DNA of 64,000 bases, taken from the NCBI GenBank assembly GCA_016718825.1, contig JADKCL010000035.1:11326-75325 (forward strand), in the 5' to 3' direction. This document shows, piece after piece, positions 1-8,428 of the stretch. The notes below the pieces were generated by a model. The model was not told where the DNA came from, made no database searches, and worked only from the letters and a program-made list of their open reading frames with translations. The DNA comes from Bacteroidota bacterium. GTDB taxonomy: Bacteria > Bacteroidota > Bacteroidia > J057 > JADKCL01. Every line of letters begins with the position of its first letter. The first letter of the stretch is position 1. A program made the position numbers and the translations under genes.

Positions 1-62
1 TTCCAAACGTTCGCTGTGGTGCAGTTTTCATTAACTTTACGGCCTTGCTATATCCCGCATTG

Positions 63-1406
63 ATGAAAAAAGTACTGATCATAGACGACGAAGTCAAGCT
101 CCGCGAATTGCTCGCCCGCATCATCGGACTCGAAGGCTACGAAGTTTTGGAGGCAGGCGACTGCAAATCAGGCCTCAAGCGCCTGGAACAGGCAGAAATC
201 GATGTGGTCCTCTGTGATGTCAAACTTCCTGACGGCAACGGGGTCGAACTCGCGCAGCAAATCAAAGCCAAATATCCGCTGTTGGAGGTGATTTTGCTCA
301 CGGCCTACGGCAATATCCCCGACAGTGTGCAGGCCATGAAAAACGGGGCCTTCGATTACCTGACCAAGGGCGATGACAATAACCGCATCATCCCGCTGCT
401 GAGCAGGGCGATGGAAAAAGTGGAACTTGCAAAGCAGGTCCAGCATTTGCAGCGACAGCTTGGCAAAAGGTATGCCTTCGAATCCATTGTCGGAAAGTCC
501 AAAAGCCTGCAAGCAGCCATCGAATTGGCCAAAAAGGTGGCGCCCACCGATACCACGGTTCTGCTGACCGGCGAAACCGGGACCGGCAAGGAGGTCTTTG
601 CACAGGCGATCCACCACGCGAGCAAGCGCGCGGCCAAGCCCTTTTTGGCCATCAATTGCGGGGCTTTTTCGGCTTCTCTCCTCGAAAGCGAATTGTTTGG
701 CTACAAAGCCGGTGCCTTTACCGGAGCAAACAAGGACCACAAAGGACTCTTGGAAGAAGCGCATCACGGCACATTCTTTCTCGACGAAATCGGCGAAATG
801 CCCACCGAATTGCAGGTCAAGCTGCTGCGTGTCCTGGAATCCGGCGAATTGTTGCGTGTCGGCGATACGAAACCCATTCAGGTGAATGTCAGGATCATTG
901 CCGCCACCAACCGCGACCTTGCCAAGGAAATTGAAGGTGGACGTTTCCGCAGCGACCTGTTTTACCGGCTGAGCGTGTTTCAGATTCACATTCCCGCCCT
1001 GCGCGAGCGGCTTGAGGACATGGACTTGCTGTGCAACCACTTCGCCAAGACCTTCGGCCTCAAAATGGCGAAGCGCATCCACAGTTGCACCGCACAATAT
1101 GTCGCCGCACTCAAACAGCATTCCTTCCCCGGCAACATCCGCGAACTCAAAAACATCATCGAGCGCAGCACCATCCTCGAAGATGGCGAAATCCTCAGTG
1201 TCGAAAGCCTCCCGCTAGAATTACAGATCCGTTCCGAGGGTCCGCAAAGCACGGAAATGTCGACCTTTTCCCTCGCAAGTGCGGAGCGCATCCAAATCCA
1301 GAAGGTCTTGCAGCATACCCAAGGCAACAAAACAGAAGCCGCAAGATTGCTGCAAATTGCGCTCACGACCTTGTACCGCAAACTCGAGGAGTACAAGATC
1401 GTTTGA
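63..1406 (+). CDS. Sigma54-dependent response regulator (NtrC family), probable regulator of the kdp operon
   Basis: A 447-residue three-domain activator. The receiver has the acidic pair D8-D9 and phosphoacceptor D52 (VLCDVKLPDG). The central AAA+ domain has Walker A GETGTGKE at about 170-177, the sigma54-contacting GAFTGA motif at about 217-222, and a LDEIGEMP Walker B. The C-terminal Fis-type helix-turn-helix covers about 420-445. An upstream in-frame TTG exists, but the ATG directly before KKVLIIDDE is the natural receiver start. It precedes the small kdp genes by about 170 bp, and a separate histidine kinase lies at the far end of the same cluster. From that position I infer that it replaces the OmpR-type KdpE found in Proteobacteria; the target is inferred, the family assignment is secure. 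Confidence 0.93.
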   Translation: MKKVLIIDDEVKLRELLARIIGLEGYEVLEAGDCKSGLKRLEQAEIDVVLCDVKLPDGNGVELAQQIKAKYPLLEVILLTAYGNIPDSVQAMKNGAFDYLTKGDDNNRIIPLLSRAMEKVELAKQVQHLQRQLGKRYAFESIVGKSKSLQAAIELAKKVAPTDTTVLLTGETGTGKEVFAQAIHHASKRAAKPFLAINCGAFSASLLESELFGYKAGAFTGANKDHKGLLEEAHHGTFFLDEIGEMPTELQVKLLRVLESGELLRVGDTKPIQVNVRIIAATNRDLAKEIEGGRFRSDLFYRLSVFQIHIPALRERLEDMDLLCNHFAKTFGLKMAKRIHSCTAQYVAALKQHSFPGNIRELKNIIERSTILEDGEILSVESLPLELQIRSEGPQSTEMSTFSLASAERIQIQKVLQHTQGNKTEAARLLQIALTTLYRKLEEYKIV

Positions 1407-1510
1407 GGCTTTCAAAACGCTAGGATCAACCCTTTCAAAATGAAAGGGAAGCGATCGTCGTTGCAGGATCCATAAAAACACAACTCGCTCATCTACAACA
1501 TATTAATACA

Positions 1511-1541
1511 CGTCCCAAACAATACTTTCATGTTTGGTACG
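1511..1541. promoter_or_regulatory. Imperfect inverted repeat upstream of the kdp genes, possible activator site
   Basis: Two 10-base arms, CGTCCCAAAC at 1511-1520 and GTTTGGTACG at 1532-1541, are inverted copies with one mismatch and an 11-base spacer. It lies in the 172-bp gap between the sigma54 activator gene and the first small kdp ORF, about 46 bp before a -24/-12-like sequence. Dyads of this kind are typical upstream binding sites for sigma54 activators. It could instead be an RNA hairpin, because the centre spacing would allow a stem-loop. Confidence 0.4.
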
Positions 1542-1578
1542 GGATTCGACAGGCATGGCATAACTAAATGTTACGCTT

Positions 1579-1662
1579 ATGCTCACTGGAATATTGCTTG
1601 CTTCTGCTTCGTTGGGTTTCGCACTGTTTTACCGGTGCATTCATTGGTTTGAAAACATCTAA
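1579..1662 (+). CDS. Putative 27-residue membrane peptide preceding kdpF
   Basis: ATG at 1579 opens a 27-codon frame ending TAA at 1660-1662, five bases before kdpF. The peptide has a hydrophobic N-terminal helix (LTGILLASASLGFALF) followed by a short polar-aromatic tail (YRCIHWFENI). That is the size and build of small single-span subunits such as KdpF, so I consider it a possible accessory small protein of the Kdp complex. The competing reading is that this stretch is promoter DNA: a -24/-12-like sequence lies inside it. No family is recognised. Confidence 0.4.
   Translation: MLTGILLASASLGFALFYRCIHWFENI
1587..1602 (+). promoter_or_regulatory. Candidate sigma54 (-24/-12) promoter for the kdp operon
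   Basis: TGGAATATTGCTTGCT carries the two invariant dinucleotides of sigma54 promoters, GG at 1588-1589 and GC at 1600-1601, with the required 10 bases between them and a good TTGCT -12 half. The -24 half is only TGGAAT rather than TGGCAC. It lies 65 bp before kdpF and just downstream of an inverted repeat, with a sigma54 activator gene next door. It overlaps the putative 27-residue ORF, so both cannot easily be functional as drawn. Confidence 0.35.
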
Positions 1663-1666
1663 ATCT

Positions 1667-1744
1667 ATGCTTATCCTATTCATCGTTTCGATCGCTGTGT
1701 TTGGTTATATGTGTTACGTACTGTTACATCCCGAGAAATTCTAA
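1667..1744 (+). CDS. kdpF: KdpF, small subunit of the K+-transporting ATPase
   Basis: A 25-residue single-span peptide, MLILFIVSIAVFGYMCYV followed by LLHPEKF. KdpF proteins are 25-30 residues with one membrane helix and end in a short polar tail, commonly with N/H-P-E-K/A-F, and they stabilise the KdpABC complex in the inner membrane. Its place directly before kdpA (75 bp) supports the call. It is short enough to be missed by automated gene finders. Confidence 0.85.
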   Translation: MLILFIVSIAVFGYMCYVLLHPEKF

Positions 1745-1819
1745 TCCTCGGATGCACATCTCTGACACAATTGTATCCCAGCATTTTTCCACCTATCAAA
1801 ACAGCAACGTCTGCCTAAA

Positions 1820-3526
1820 ATGGAATTTACAGGTATTATCATCATATTTTTAGTCGCCGTTGGCTTGGCCATTCCACTCGGGAAGTACATAGCAAAGGTT
1901 TACGCAGGCCAGAAGACTTGGCTAGACCCCGTTTTCAACCCGTTGGAACGGCTCATCTTCAAGCTGTCAGGCATAGACACGACACATGAAATGGATTGGA
2001 AACAACATCTGCGCGCATTGTTGGGGCTCAACCTGATCTGGTTCTTCTTTGCGATGTCAATTTTGATGTCTCAAGGTTGGCTGCCACTGAATCCGGACCA
2101 CAATGAAAGTATGTCTGCCGACCTCGCATTCAACACCGCAATATCCTTTTTGGTGAATTGCAACTTGCAGCATTACTCCGGTGAAACCGGGCTGAGTTAC
2201 CTCTCTCAGGTCATTTGCATCATGTTTTTGCAGTTTGTGACAGCAGGAACCGGCATGGCCGCAGCGGCTGTTCTTTTCAACGCCATGCGCAGCCGCACCT
2301 CACAGCATCTGGGAAATTTCTTCAACTATTTTGTAAAGTCTTGCACCCGCATATTGCTGCCGATTGCTTCGGTCGTTGCCCTCATCTTGGTAATGAATGG
2401 TACGCCGATGACCTTGCAAGGCAAGGATACGATTCAAACCCTGCAAGGCGACAGCGTAGAAGTTTCGCGCGGACCGGCAGCGGCGATGATTGCCATCAAG
2501 CAAGTCGGTACAAACGGCGGCGGATTCTTCGGGGTCAATTCTGCACATCCCTTGGAGAATCCCTCCTACTTCACCAACACCATCGAAAATGTGATGATCC
2601 TTTTGATTCCCATTGCGATGATTTTCGCGCTCGGCTATTATCTCCAAAACAAGCGTTTGGCATGGACCATTTTCGGCGTCATGACCATTGGATTTCTCCT
2701 CCTGCTCGTACCAGCCTTGATGTCTGAAAATGCAGGCAATCCCACCTTGGAAGGATTAGGAATCACGCAATCCTCCGGGAATATGGAGGGAAAGGAACTT
2801 CGGATCGGGGTAAATGAATCAACATTCTGGGGCATTACCTCCACCGTGACGAGCAACGGCTCGGTCAATTCGATGCATGACAGCCATACACCGCTCAGTG
2901 GAGCCATGCAGATGCTTGGGATGATGGTCAACAGCTTCTACGGCGGTGTTGGCGTGGGAATCCTCAACTTTTATGTGTTCATGATCCTCGCCGTATTTAT
3001 CAGCGGATTGATGGTCGGGCGCACTCCTGAATTCCTTGGGAAGAAAATCGAAGCCAGGGAAATCAAAATTGCGATGATTGTGGCCTTGTTGCATCCATTT
3101 TTGATTTTGGTGGGCACGGCATTGGCTGTTTCCATCCCGCAATATACAGCTTCAACACTTGCCAATCCTGGCTTCCATGGGTTCAGCGAAATTCTCTACG
3201 AGTACACCTCTGCATCAGCCAACAATGGCAGCGGATTTGAAGGATTGGGCGACAATACACCTTGGTGGAATATCAGCACCGGAATTGTCCTGCTACTTTC
3301 TAGATATATTCCCATCATTGGCCCGATTGCCATTGCTGGAATATTGGCCCAGAAAAAATTCGTTCCTGAAAGTGCAGGCACCCTTAAAACGGATACAGGA
3401 ACCTTTGGCTTGGTCGTACTAGCAGTCATCTTCATTGTGGCCGCCTTGGCTTTTTTCCCGGCACTTACACTCGGTCCATTGGCTGAATATTTTTCCATTC
3501 ATTCATCCAACAGCACAATACAATGA
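1820..3526 (+). CDS. kdpA: KdpA, K+-translocating subunit of the Kdp ATPase
   Basis: 568 residues, the usual KdpA length. It is a polytopic inner-membrane protein of the K+ channel superfamily. The selectivity-filter-type segment GTNGGGFFGVNSAHP lies near residue 230, with related pore loops elsewhere (NCNLQHYSGETG, SANNGSGFEG). Within the Kdp complex it selects K+ and passes it to KdpB. The stop codon overlaps the kdpB start (ATGA at 3523-3526), indicating translational coupling. Confidence 0.97.
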   Translation: MEFTGIIIIFLVAVGLAIPLGKYIAKVYAGQKTWLDPVFNPLERLIFKLSGIDTTHEMDWKQHLRALLGLNLIWFFFAMSILMSQGWLPLNPDHNESMSADLAFNTAISFLVNCNLQHYSGETGLSYLSQVICIMFLQFVTAGTGMAAAAVLFNAMRSRTSQHLGNFFNYFVKSCTRILLPIASVVALILVMNGTPMTLQGKDTIQTLQGDSVEVSRGPAAAMIAIKQVGTNGGGFFGVNSAHPLENPSYFTNTIENVMILLIPIAMIFALGYYLQNKRLAWTIFGVMTIGFLLLLVPALMSENAGNPTLEGLGITQSSGNMEGKELRIGVNESTFWGITSTVTSNGSVNSMHDSHTPLSGAMQMLGMMVNSFYGGVGVGILNFYVFMILAVFISGLMVGRTPEFLGKKIEAREIKIAMIVALLHPFLILVGTALAVSIPQYTASTLANPGFHGFSEILYEYTSASANNGSGFEGLGDNTPWWNISTGIVLLLSRYIPIIGPIAIAGILAQKKFVPESAGTLKTDTGTFGLVVLAVIFIVAALAFFPALTLGPLAEYFSIHSSNSTIQ

Positions 3527-5571
3527 AAGCACAATCTACATCTCTGTTTCAAGCTGCACTTGTAACCCAAGCCTTGAAACAGGCGGTCATCAAGCTTGAC
3601 CCGCGGAAAATGATTCTGAATCCCGTAATGTTTACCGTCGAGGTCGGTACCGCAGTGATGCTCGGCGTTTGCATTTGGATTTTGGCTGGCGCTGAAGGTC
3701 AAGGCGGATTTGGATACAATTTGGCGGTTTTCACAGTACTCCTGCTCACCCTCCTTTTCGCCAATTTTGCCGAAGCCATTGCCGAGGCACGTGGCAAGGC
3801 ACAGGCAGACAGCCTGCGCAAAACCCGTGAAGAAACCGTCGCCAAACTCCGTTTGCCAAATGGTGAAATCCACTTCGTGAGCTCGGCGCAACTCAAAAAG
3901 GGCGACATTTTCGTCTGCGAAGCCGGAGATACCATTCCAACCGACGGCGAAATCATTGAAGGTCTCGCCACCATCGACGAAAGCGCAATTACAGGCGAAA
4001 GCGCTCCGGTGATCCGCGAGGCGGGCGGTGACAAAAGTTCGGTGACCGGCGGCACCAAGGTGCTCTCCGACCATATTGCGGTGGTTGTGACAACCGTACC
4101 CGGAGAAAGCTTTCTCGACAAAATGATTGCCTTGGTCGAGGGGGCAAGCCGGCAAAAAACGCCGAATGAAATTGCTCTGACGATTTTGTTGGCTGGATTT
4201 ACACTTGTCTTCGTCATTGTCACCGTGACGCTCAAACCTTTTGCCGACTTTGCGCAAACGCCGATCACCATCGCCGCATTCATCTCACTTTTTGTTTGCC
4301 TGATTCCGACCACCATTGGCGGGCTGCTTTCTGCCATCGGAATTGCAGGCATGGACCGCGCCCTACGTGCCAATGTGATTACCAAATCAGGAAAGGCCGT
4401 TGAAACTGCGGGAGACATCGATGTTTTGCTGCTAGACAAAACGGGCACCATCACGATCGGGAACCGTAAAGCAACCCAATTTTATCCAGCAGAGGGCATC
4501 GCAATGTTTCGCTTCCTTGAGATCGCCCTGCAGGCTTCGCTTTCCGATGAAACGCCAGAAGGAAAATCCATTGTCGAATTGGCATCTGCACAAACTCCGA
4601 ACCGCAACTCAATTCCTGCGAATGCTCCATCGCCAACCGAAAAAATCATACTTTTCACAGCAGAAACGCGCTGCAGCGGGGTGGATTTGGCTGACGGGTC
4701 ACGTATCAGGAAAGGCGCGGCAGATGCGATTCGCAAGATGGCATTGGCAGCAGGCCATCCCTATCCCGAGGCAATTGACACGCGCGTGAGACAGATCGCA
4801 GCGAATGGTGGCACCCCCTTGGTTGTCGCAGAAAACGAAATGGTCATGGGTGTGATCGAATTACAAGACATCATCAAAACCGGTATTCAGGAAAGGTTTG
4901 AGCGCCTGCGAAAAATGGGGATCAAGACCGTGATGGTGACGGGTGACAATCCCTTGACAGCCAAGTTCATTGCCGAAAAGGCGGGCGTAGATGACTATAT
5001 TGCGGAGGCCAAGCCCGAAGACAAGATGAACTATATCCGCAAGGAGCAAGCCGATGGCCGACTCGTGGCAATGATGGGTGATGGCACCAACGATGCCCCG
5101 GCACTTGCGCAAGCAGATGTCGGCGTAGCCATGAACAGCGGCACACAGGCTGCGAAGGAGGCTGGAAACATGGTCGACCTCGACAATGACCCGACCAAAT
5201 TGATCGAGATCGTAGAGATTGGTAAACAATTGTTGATGACACGCGGCACCCTCACGACTTTTTCGATCGCCAATGATGTCGCGAAATATTTTGCAATCGT
5301 ACCCGCATTGTTCATTGCCTCGGTACCTGCCTTGCAGGGGCTCAATGTCATGGGCCTGCATTCCCCGGAAAGTGCAATTCTATCGGCAGTCATTTTTAAC
5401 GCGCTCATCATTCCCTTGCTCATTCCCCTCGCCCTCAAAGGTGTGGCCTACAAATCGATCGGCGCCTCGGCCTTGTTGCGACGCAATCTTTTCGTCTACG
5501 GGCTTGGTGGCCTTATTGTCCCATTTATCGGCATCAAACTGATCGACATGCTTGTCGGATTGGTGCTGTAA
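3523..5571 (+). CDS. kdpB: KdpB, P-type ATPase subunit of the Kdp K+ pump
   Basis: 682 residues, normal for KdpB. The P-type ATPase signature DKTGT is present with the phosphorylated Asp at residue 305. The TGES actuator motif (ITGESAPV), the hinge motif GDGTNDAPAL near 519 and the TGDNPLTA loop are intact. The membrane helices contain the KdpB-specific CLIPTTIGGLL segment. It hydrolyses ATP to drive high-affinity K+ uptake. It overlaps kdpA by four bases and lies 23 bases before kdpC. Confidence 0.97.
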   Translation: MKAQSTSLFQAALVTQALKQAVIKLDPRKMILNPVMFTVEVGTAVMLGVCIWILAGAEGQGGFGYNLAVFTVLLLTLLFANFAEAIAEARGKAQADSLRKTREETVAKLRLPNGEIHFVSSAQLKKGDIFVCEAGDTIPTDGEIIEGLATIDESAITGESAPVIREAGGDKSSVTGGTKVLSDHIAVVVTTVPGESFLDKMIALVEGASRQKTPNEIALTILLAGFTLVFVIVTVTLKPFADFAQTPITIAAFISLFVCLIPTTIGGLLSAIGIAGMDRALRANVITKSGKAVETAGDIDVLLLDKTGTITIGNRKATQFYPAEGIAMFRFLEIALQASLSDETPEGKSIVELASAQTPNRNSIPANAPSPTEKIILFTAETRCSGVDLADGSRIRKGAADAIRKMALAAGHPYPEAIDTRVRQIAANGGTPLVVAENEMVMGVIELQDIIKTGIQERFERLRKMGIKTVMVTGDNPLTAKFIAEKAGVDDYIAEAKPEDKMNYIRKEQADGRLVAMMGDGTNDAPALAQADVGVAMNSGTQAAKEAGNMVDLDNDPTKLIEIVEIGKQLLMTRGTLTTFSIANDVAKYFAIVPALFIASVPALQGLNVMGLHSPESAILSAVIFNALIIPLLIPLALKGVAYKSIGASALLRRNLFVYGLGGLIVPFIGIKLIDMLVGLVL

Positions 5572-5594
5572 TTCAGTCCCAAAATACAACTCAG

Positions 5595-6164
5595 ATGAAA
5601 AAAAATATGCTGTCATCCCTCCGTCTCACTTTCGTTTTGCTGTTGCTCCTTGCTGTTGCTTATCCCGCAATGATCCTTGCAGTGGCACAATTTTCTCCCG
5701 ACAAAGGAGAAGGGGTGAAAGTCGAATTCGAAGGAAAAGTAGTCGGATATGCAAATGTCGGGCAATCCTTCACTTCGGATTCCTATTTTTGGTCTCGACC
5801 TTCGGCGGCTGGTTACAACGCGGCTGCAAGTTGCGGGAGCAACAAAGCTCCTTCCAATCCCGCGTACCGCGCAACAGTGGCCGCACGTATCGATTCCTTC
5901 CTTGTCCACCATCCCGATGTGAAGCTTGACGACATTCCAGCAGATATGGTCACGGCAAGTGGCAGCGGATTGGATCCACATATCTCTGTGGCAGCTGCGC
6001 AATTGCAGGTGCAGCGCATCGCAAGCAAAAGGGGGCTTCCGACTTCGCAATTAAAGCTACTGATCACCCAGGTCACCGAAGGGCCTTGGCTTGGACTGCT
6101 TGGACCTTCAAAAGTGAACGTGCTCGCGCTCAATCTTGCCCTTGATCATTTGCAGCCACGATGA
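5595..6164 (+). CDS. kdpC: KdpC, accessory subunit of the Kdp K+ pump
   Basis: 189 residues with one N-terminal membrane helix and a periplasmic domain. The family motifs YFWSRPSAAGYNA and SGSGLDPHIS are present, as is the C-terminal TEGPWLGLLG block. KdpC helps assemble KdpA with KdpB and affects ATP affinity. It is the last pump gene, followed after 58 bp by a porin gene. Confidence 0.96.
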   Translation: MKKNMLSSLRLTFVLLLLLAVAYPAMILAVAQFSPDKGEGVKVEFEGKVVGYANVGQSFTSDSYFWSRPSAAGYNAAASCGSNKAPSNPAYRATVAARIDSFLVHHPDVKLDDIPADMVTASGSGLDPHISVAAAQLQVQRIASKRGLPTSQLKLLITQVTEGPWLGLLGPSKVNVLALNLALDHLQPR

Positions 6165-6222
6165 CCAGATTTTTATCATTATTCCCACGTTCAATCCACG
6201 ATATCGTTAATTTTGGAAGTCT

Positions 6223-7305
6223 ATGAAACACATATATACTTTCTTGATGCTGTTCCTGTTCTCGAATGTCCTATTTGCGCAGGATGACAGCATTGCAAAA
6301 TCTCCGCTTACTTTCAGTGGCTACCTGGATGTGTATTACGCATTCGATTTGGACAATCCCGATGATCACTTGCGACCCGGATTCATGTATTCCTTCAACC
6401 GGCACAATGAGTTCAATATCAACCTGGCAATGGTCAAACTCAACTTTTCCAAAGAAAAACTGCGAGCCAATATAGGCCTGATGGCGGGTACGTATGCAAG
6501 CGCAAATCTTGCATCCGAGCCGCTAGCTTTGCGCTATGTTTATGAGGCGAATGCAGGGATCAAACTCAGCAAGTCCAAAAACCTTTGGCTGGATGCCGGC
6601 ATTATGCCTTCCCATATCGGCCTCGAAAGTGCCATCGGGCGCGACAATTGGACCCTCAGCCGGAGCATCTTGGCCGACAATTCGCCCTACTATGAAAGCG
6701 GCGCAAAATTGGGATATACCTCTGCAAATGGAAAATGGTTTCTGAGTGGAATGGTGTTGAATGGTTGGCAGCGGATTGCACGACCCACAGGCAACAACTC
6801 ACCAGCATTCGGCCATCAAATCACTTGGAAACCAAGCACCAAGATCACCCTCAACAGCAGCTCCTTCGTCGGAAATGACAAACCCGACAGCGTCGCGCAA
6901 ATGCGGGTCTTCCATAATTTCTATGGCGTTTTCCAGCTGTCCGATCGAATAGGCGCAGCATTGGGATTTGACATCGGAGCCGAAAAACCAGCCAACGGAG
7001 GCAACCCATACAACATTTGGTATAGCCCCTTGGCCATCGTGCGTGCGCAACTCACCGACAGGCTCACACTCGCAGCCCGTGGCGAATATTATGTCGATCC
7101 CAATGGCGTGATACTCCCTACAGGTACCACCAACGGATTTCGGACATTGGGATATTCACTGAATGCGGATGTAGCAATTCTGGACAATGTGCTTTGGCGC
7201 ATCGAAGGACGAGGATTTTCCAGTATGGATCCAATATTCTTGCGCAACAATCAGCCCACCCGTGCCAATTTTGGAATGACCACTTCGCTCTGCGTCGCCT
7301 TCTAA
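6223..7305 (+). CDS. Outer-membrane beta-barrel porin (OmpL/BBP2-like) of the kdp cluster
   Basis: 360 residues beginning with a clear signal peptide that ends near residue 20 (NVLFAQ). The mature part is rich in alternating short beta strands with aromatic girdles, opens with the TFSGYLDVYYAF strand and ends with a C-terminal phenylalanine, as outer-membrane barrels do. It resembles the putative beta-barrel porin-2 family. Its position between kdpC and the Kdp sensor genes suggests a K+-permeable or co-regulated outer-membrane channel; that role is inferred. Confidence 0.8.
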   Translation: MKHIYTFLMLFLFSNVLFAQDDSIAKSPLTFSGYLDVYYAFDLDNPDDHLRPGFMYSFNRHNEFNINLAMVKLNFSKEKLRANIGLMAGTYASANLASEPLALRYVYEANAGIKLSKSKNLWLDAGIMPSHIGLESAIGRDNWTLSRSILADNSPYYESGAKLGYTSANGKWFLSGMVLNGWQRIARPTGNNSPAFGHQITWKPSTKITLNSSSFVGNDKPDSVAQMRVFHNFYGVFQLSDRIGAALGFDIGAEKPANGGNPYNIWYSPLAIVRAQLTDRLTLAARGEYYVDPNGVILPTGTTNGFRTLGYSLNADVAILDNVLWRIEGRGFSSMDPIFLRNNQPTRANFGMTTSLCVAF

Positions 7306-7342
7306 TGGTACCACCGATCCACAGGCTCAGTATTTTCTCGAC

Positions 7343-8428
7343 TTGATTCGCAAGGCAAAGCGAGGCAAACTCAAGATTTATATCGGGATGAGTGCCGGCG
7401 TGGGCAAAACCTTTCGCATGTTGCAAGAGGCCCATTCCCTACGCAAAAACGGCATTGATGTACAATTGGGATACATCGAAACCCATCAACGTAAGGAGAC
7501 CCAAGCATTATTGGTAGGATTGCCTGCAATTCCACGAAGGAAAATCTTCTACAAAGGAAAGGAATTGGAGGAAATGGACGTGCAGGCCGTGATCGCGGCA
7601 AGACCGGAAGTCGTGATCGTCGATGAACTCGCGCACAGCAATATCGAGGGAAGCAAGAATGAAAAACGCTGGCAGGATGTGTTGGAAATTCTGTATGCAG
7701 GGATCAATGTGATTTCTGCCGTCAACATTCAGCATCTCGAAAGTCTCAACGAAGCCATCAAATTCATTACAGGTGTGGAGGTACAGGAGCGTGTGCCTGA
7801 CTTGTTGCTTGCGCAGGCGGATGAGGTAGTAAACATCGATTTGACCGCCGATGAATTGATCGCGAGGCTCAAAGAAGGCAAAATTTACACGGCTGACAAG
7901 GTCGAAACTGCCTTGCGCAACTTTTTCCAATCGGAAAAGCTCTTGCAGTTGCGCGAATTGGCCTTGAAAGAAGTCGCCTCGCAGGTATTGCGCAAGGTCG
8001 AATCAGAGGTTCCACAAGTGACTGCGCACCGGCACGAGCGGATTCTCGCCTGCATTAGCAGCAATGACCGCATTGCCAAAAAGGTCATCCGTAAAGCCGC
8101 GCGTTTGGCCGGCTACTACCATGCCAAATGGTACGTGCTTTATGTGCAGGCCGCCGCCGAAAATCCCGACAGGATTGCGTTGGACAAGCAGCGGCATCTC
8201 ATCAATAATTTTATGCTGGCAACGGAACTCGGCGCAGAAATCATCAAAATCCAGAATGACCACATCCCCAATGCCATTCGGGAAACTGCCGTACAAAACA
8301 AGATCACCACGGTCTGCATCGGCAGACCCACCTTTAGCATCTTGAAGACCCTGTTTTCCAGCGACATCCTACTCAGTTTGCTGAAAAAAACGCATTCTTT
8401 GGACATTGACCTTATTATTGTATCATGA
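7343..8428 (+). CDS. KdpD N-terminal sensor module (KdpD domain plus universal stress domain), no kinase
   Basis: 361 residues matching only the cytoplasmic front half of KdpD. It has the KdpD domain with Walker-A-like GVGKTF at about 19-24 and VVIVDELAHSN, then a universal-stress-protein domain from about residue 230 (ERILACISSND to the C-terminus). The kinase half is encoded by the next gene, which overlaps by four bases (ATGA), so the sensor is split over two proteins. The start is odd: the only start codon in frame is TTG 7343, but residues read in frame just upstream (DPQAQYFLDL) also look like KdpD. An ATG at 7305, overlapping the porin stop, is in a different frame, so a one-base indel near 7305-7343 is possible. 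Confidence 0.87.
   Translation: MIRKAKRGKLKIYIGMSAGVGKTFRMLQEAHSLRKNGIDVQLGYIETHQRKETQALLVGLPAIPRRKIFYKGKELEEMDVQAVIAARPEVVIVDELAHSNIEGSKNEKRWQDVLEILYAGINVISAVNIQHLESLNEAIKFITGVEVQERVPDLLLAQADEVVNIDLTADELIARLKEGKIYTADKVETALRNFFQSEKLLQLRELALKEVASQVLRKVESEVPQVTAHRHERILACISSNDRIAKKVIRKAARLAGYYHAKWYVLYVQAAAENPDRIALDKQRHLINNFMLATELGAEIIKIQNDHIPNAIRETAVQNKITTVCIGRPTFSILKTLFSSDILLSLLKKTHSLDIDLIIVS

Noticed and set aside
1536..1549. Second -24/-12-like site inside the inverted repeat (TTGGTAC then TTCGAC)
   Set aside because: At the required 10-base spacing the -12 GC is GA, so it misses an invariant position; the site at 1587 fits better.
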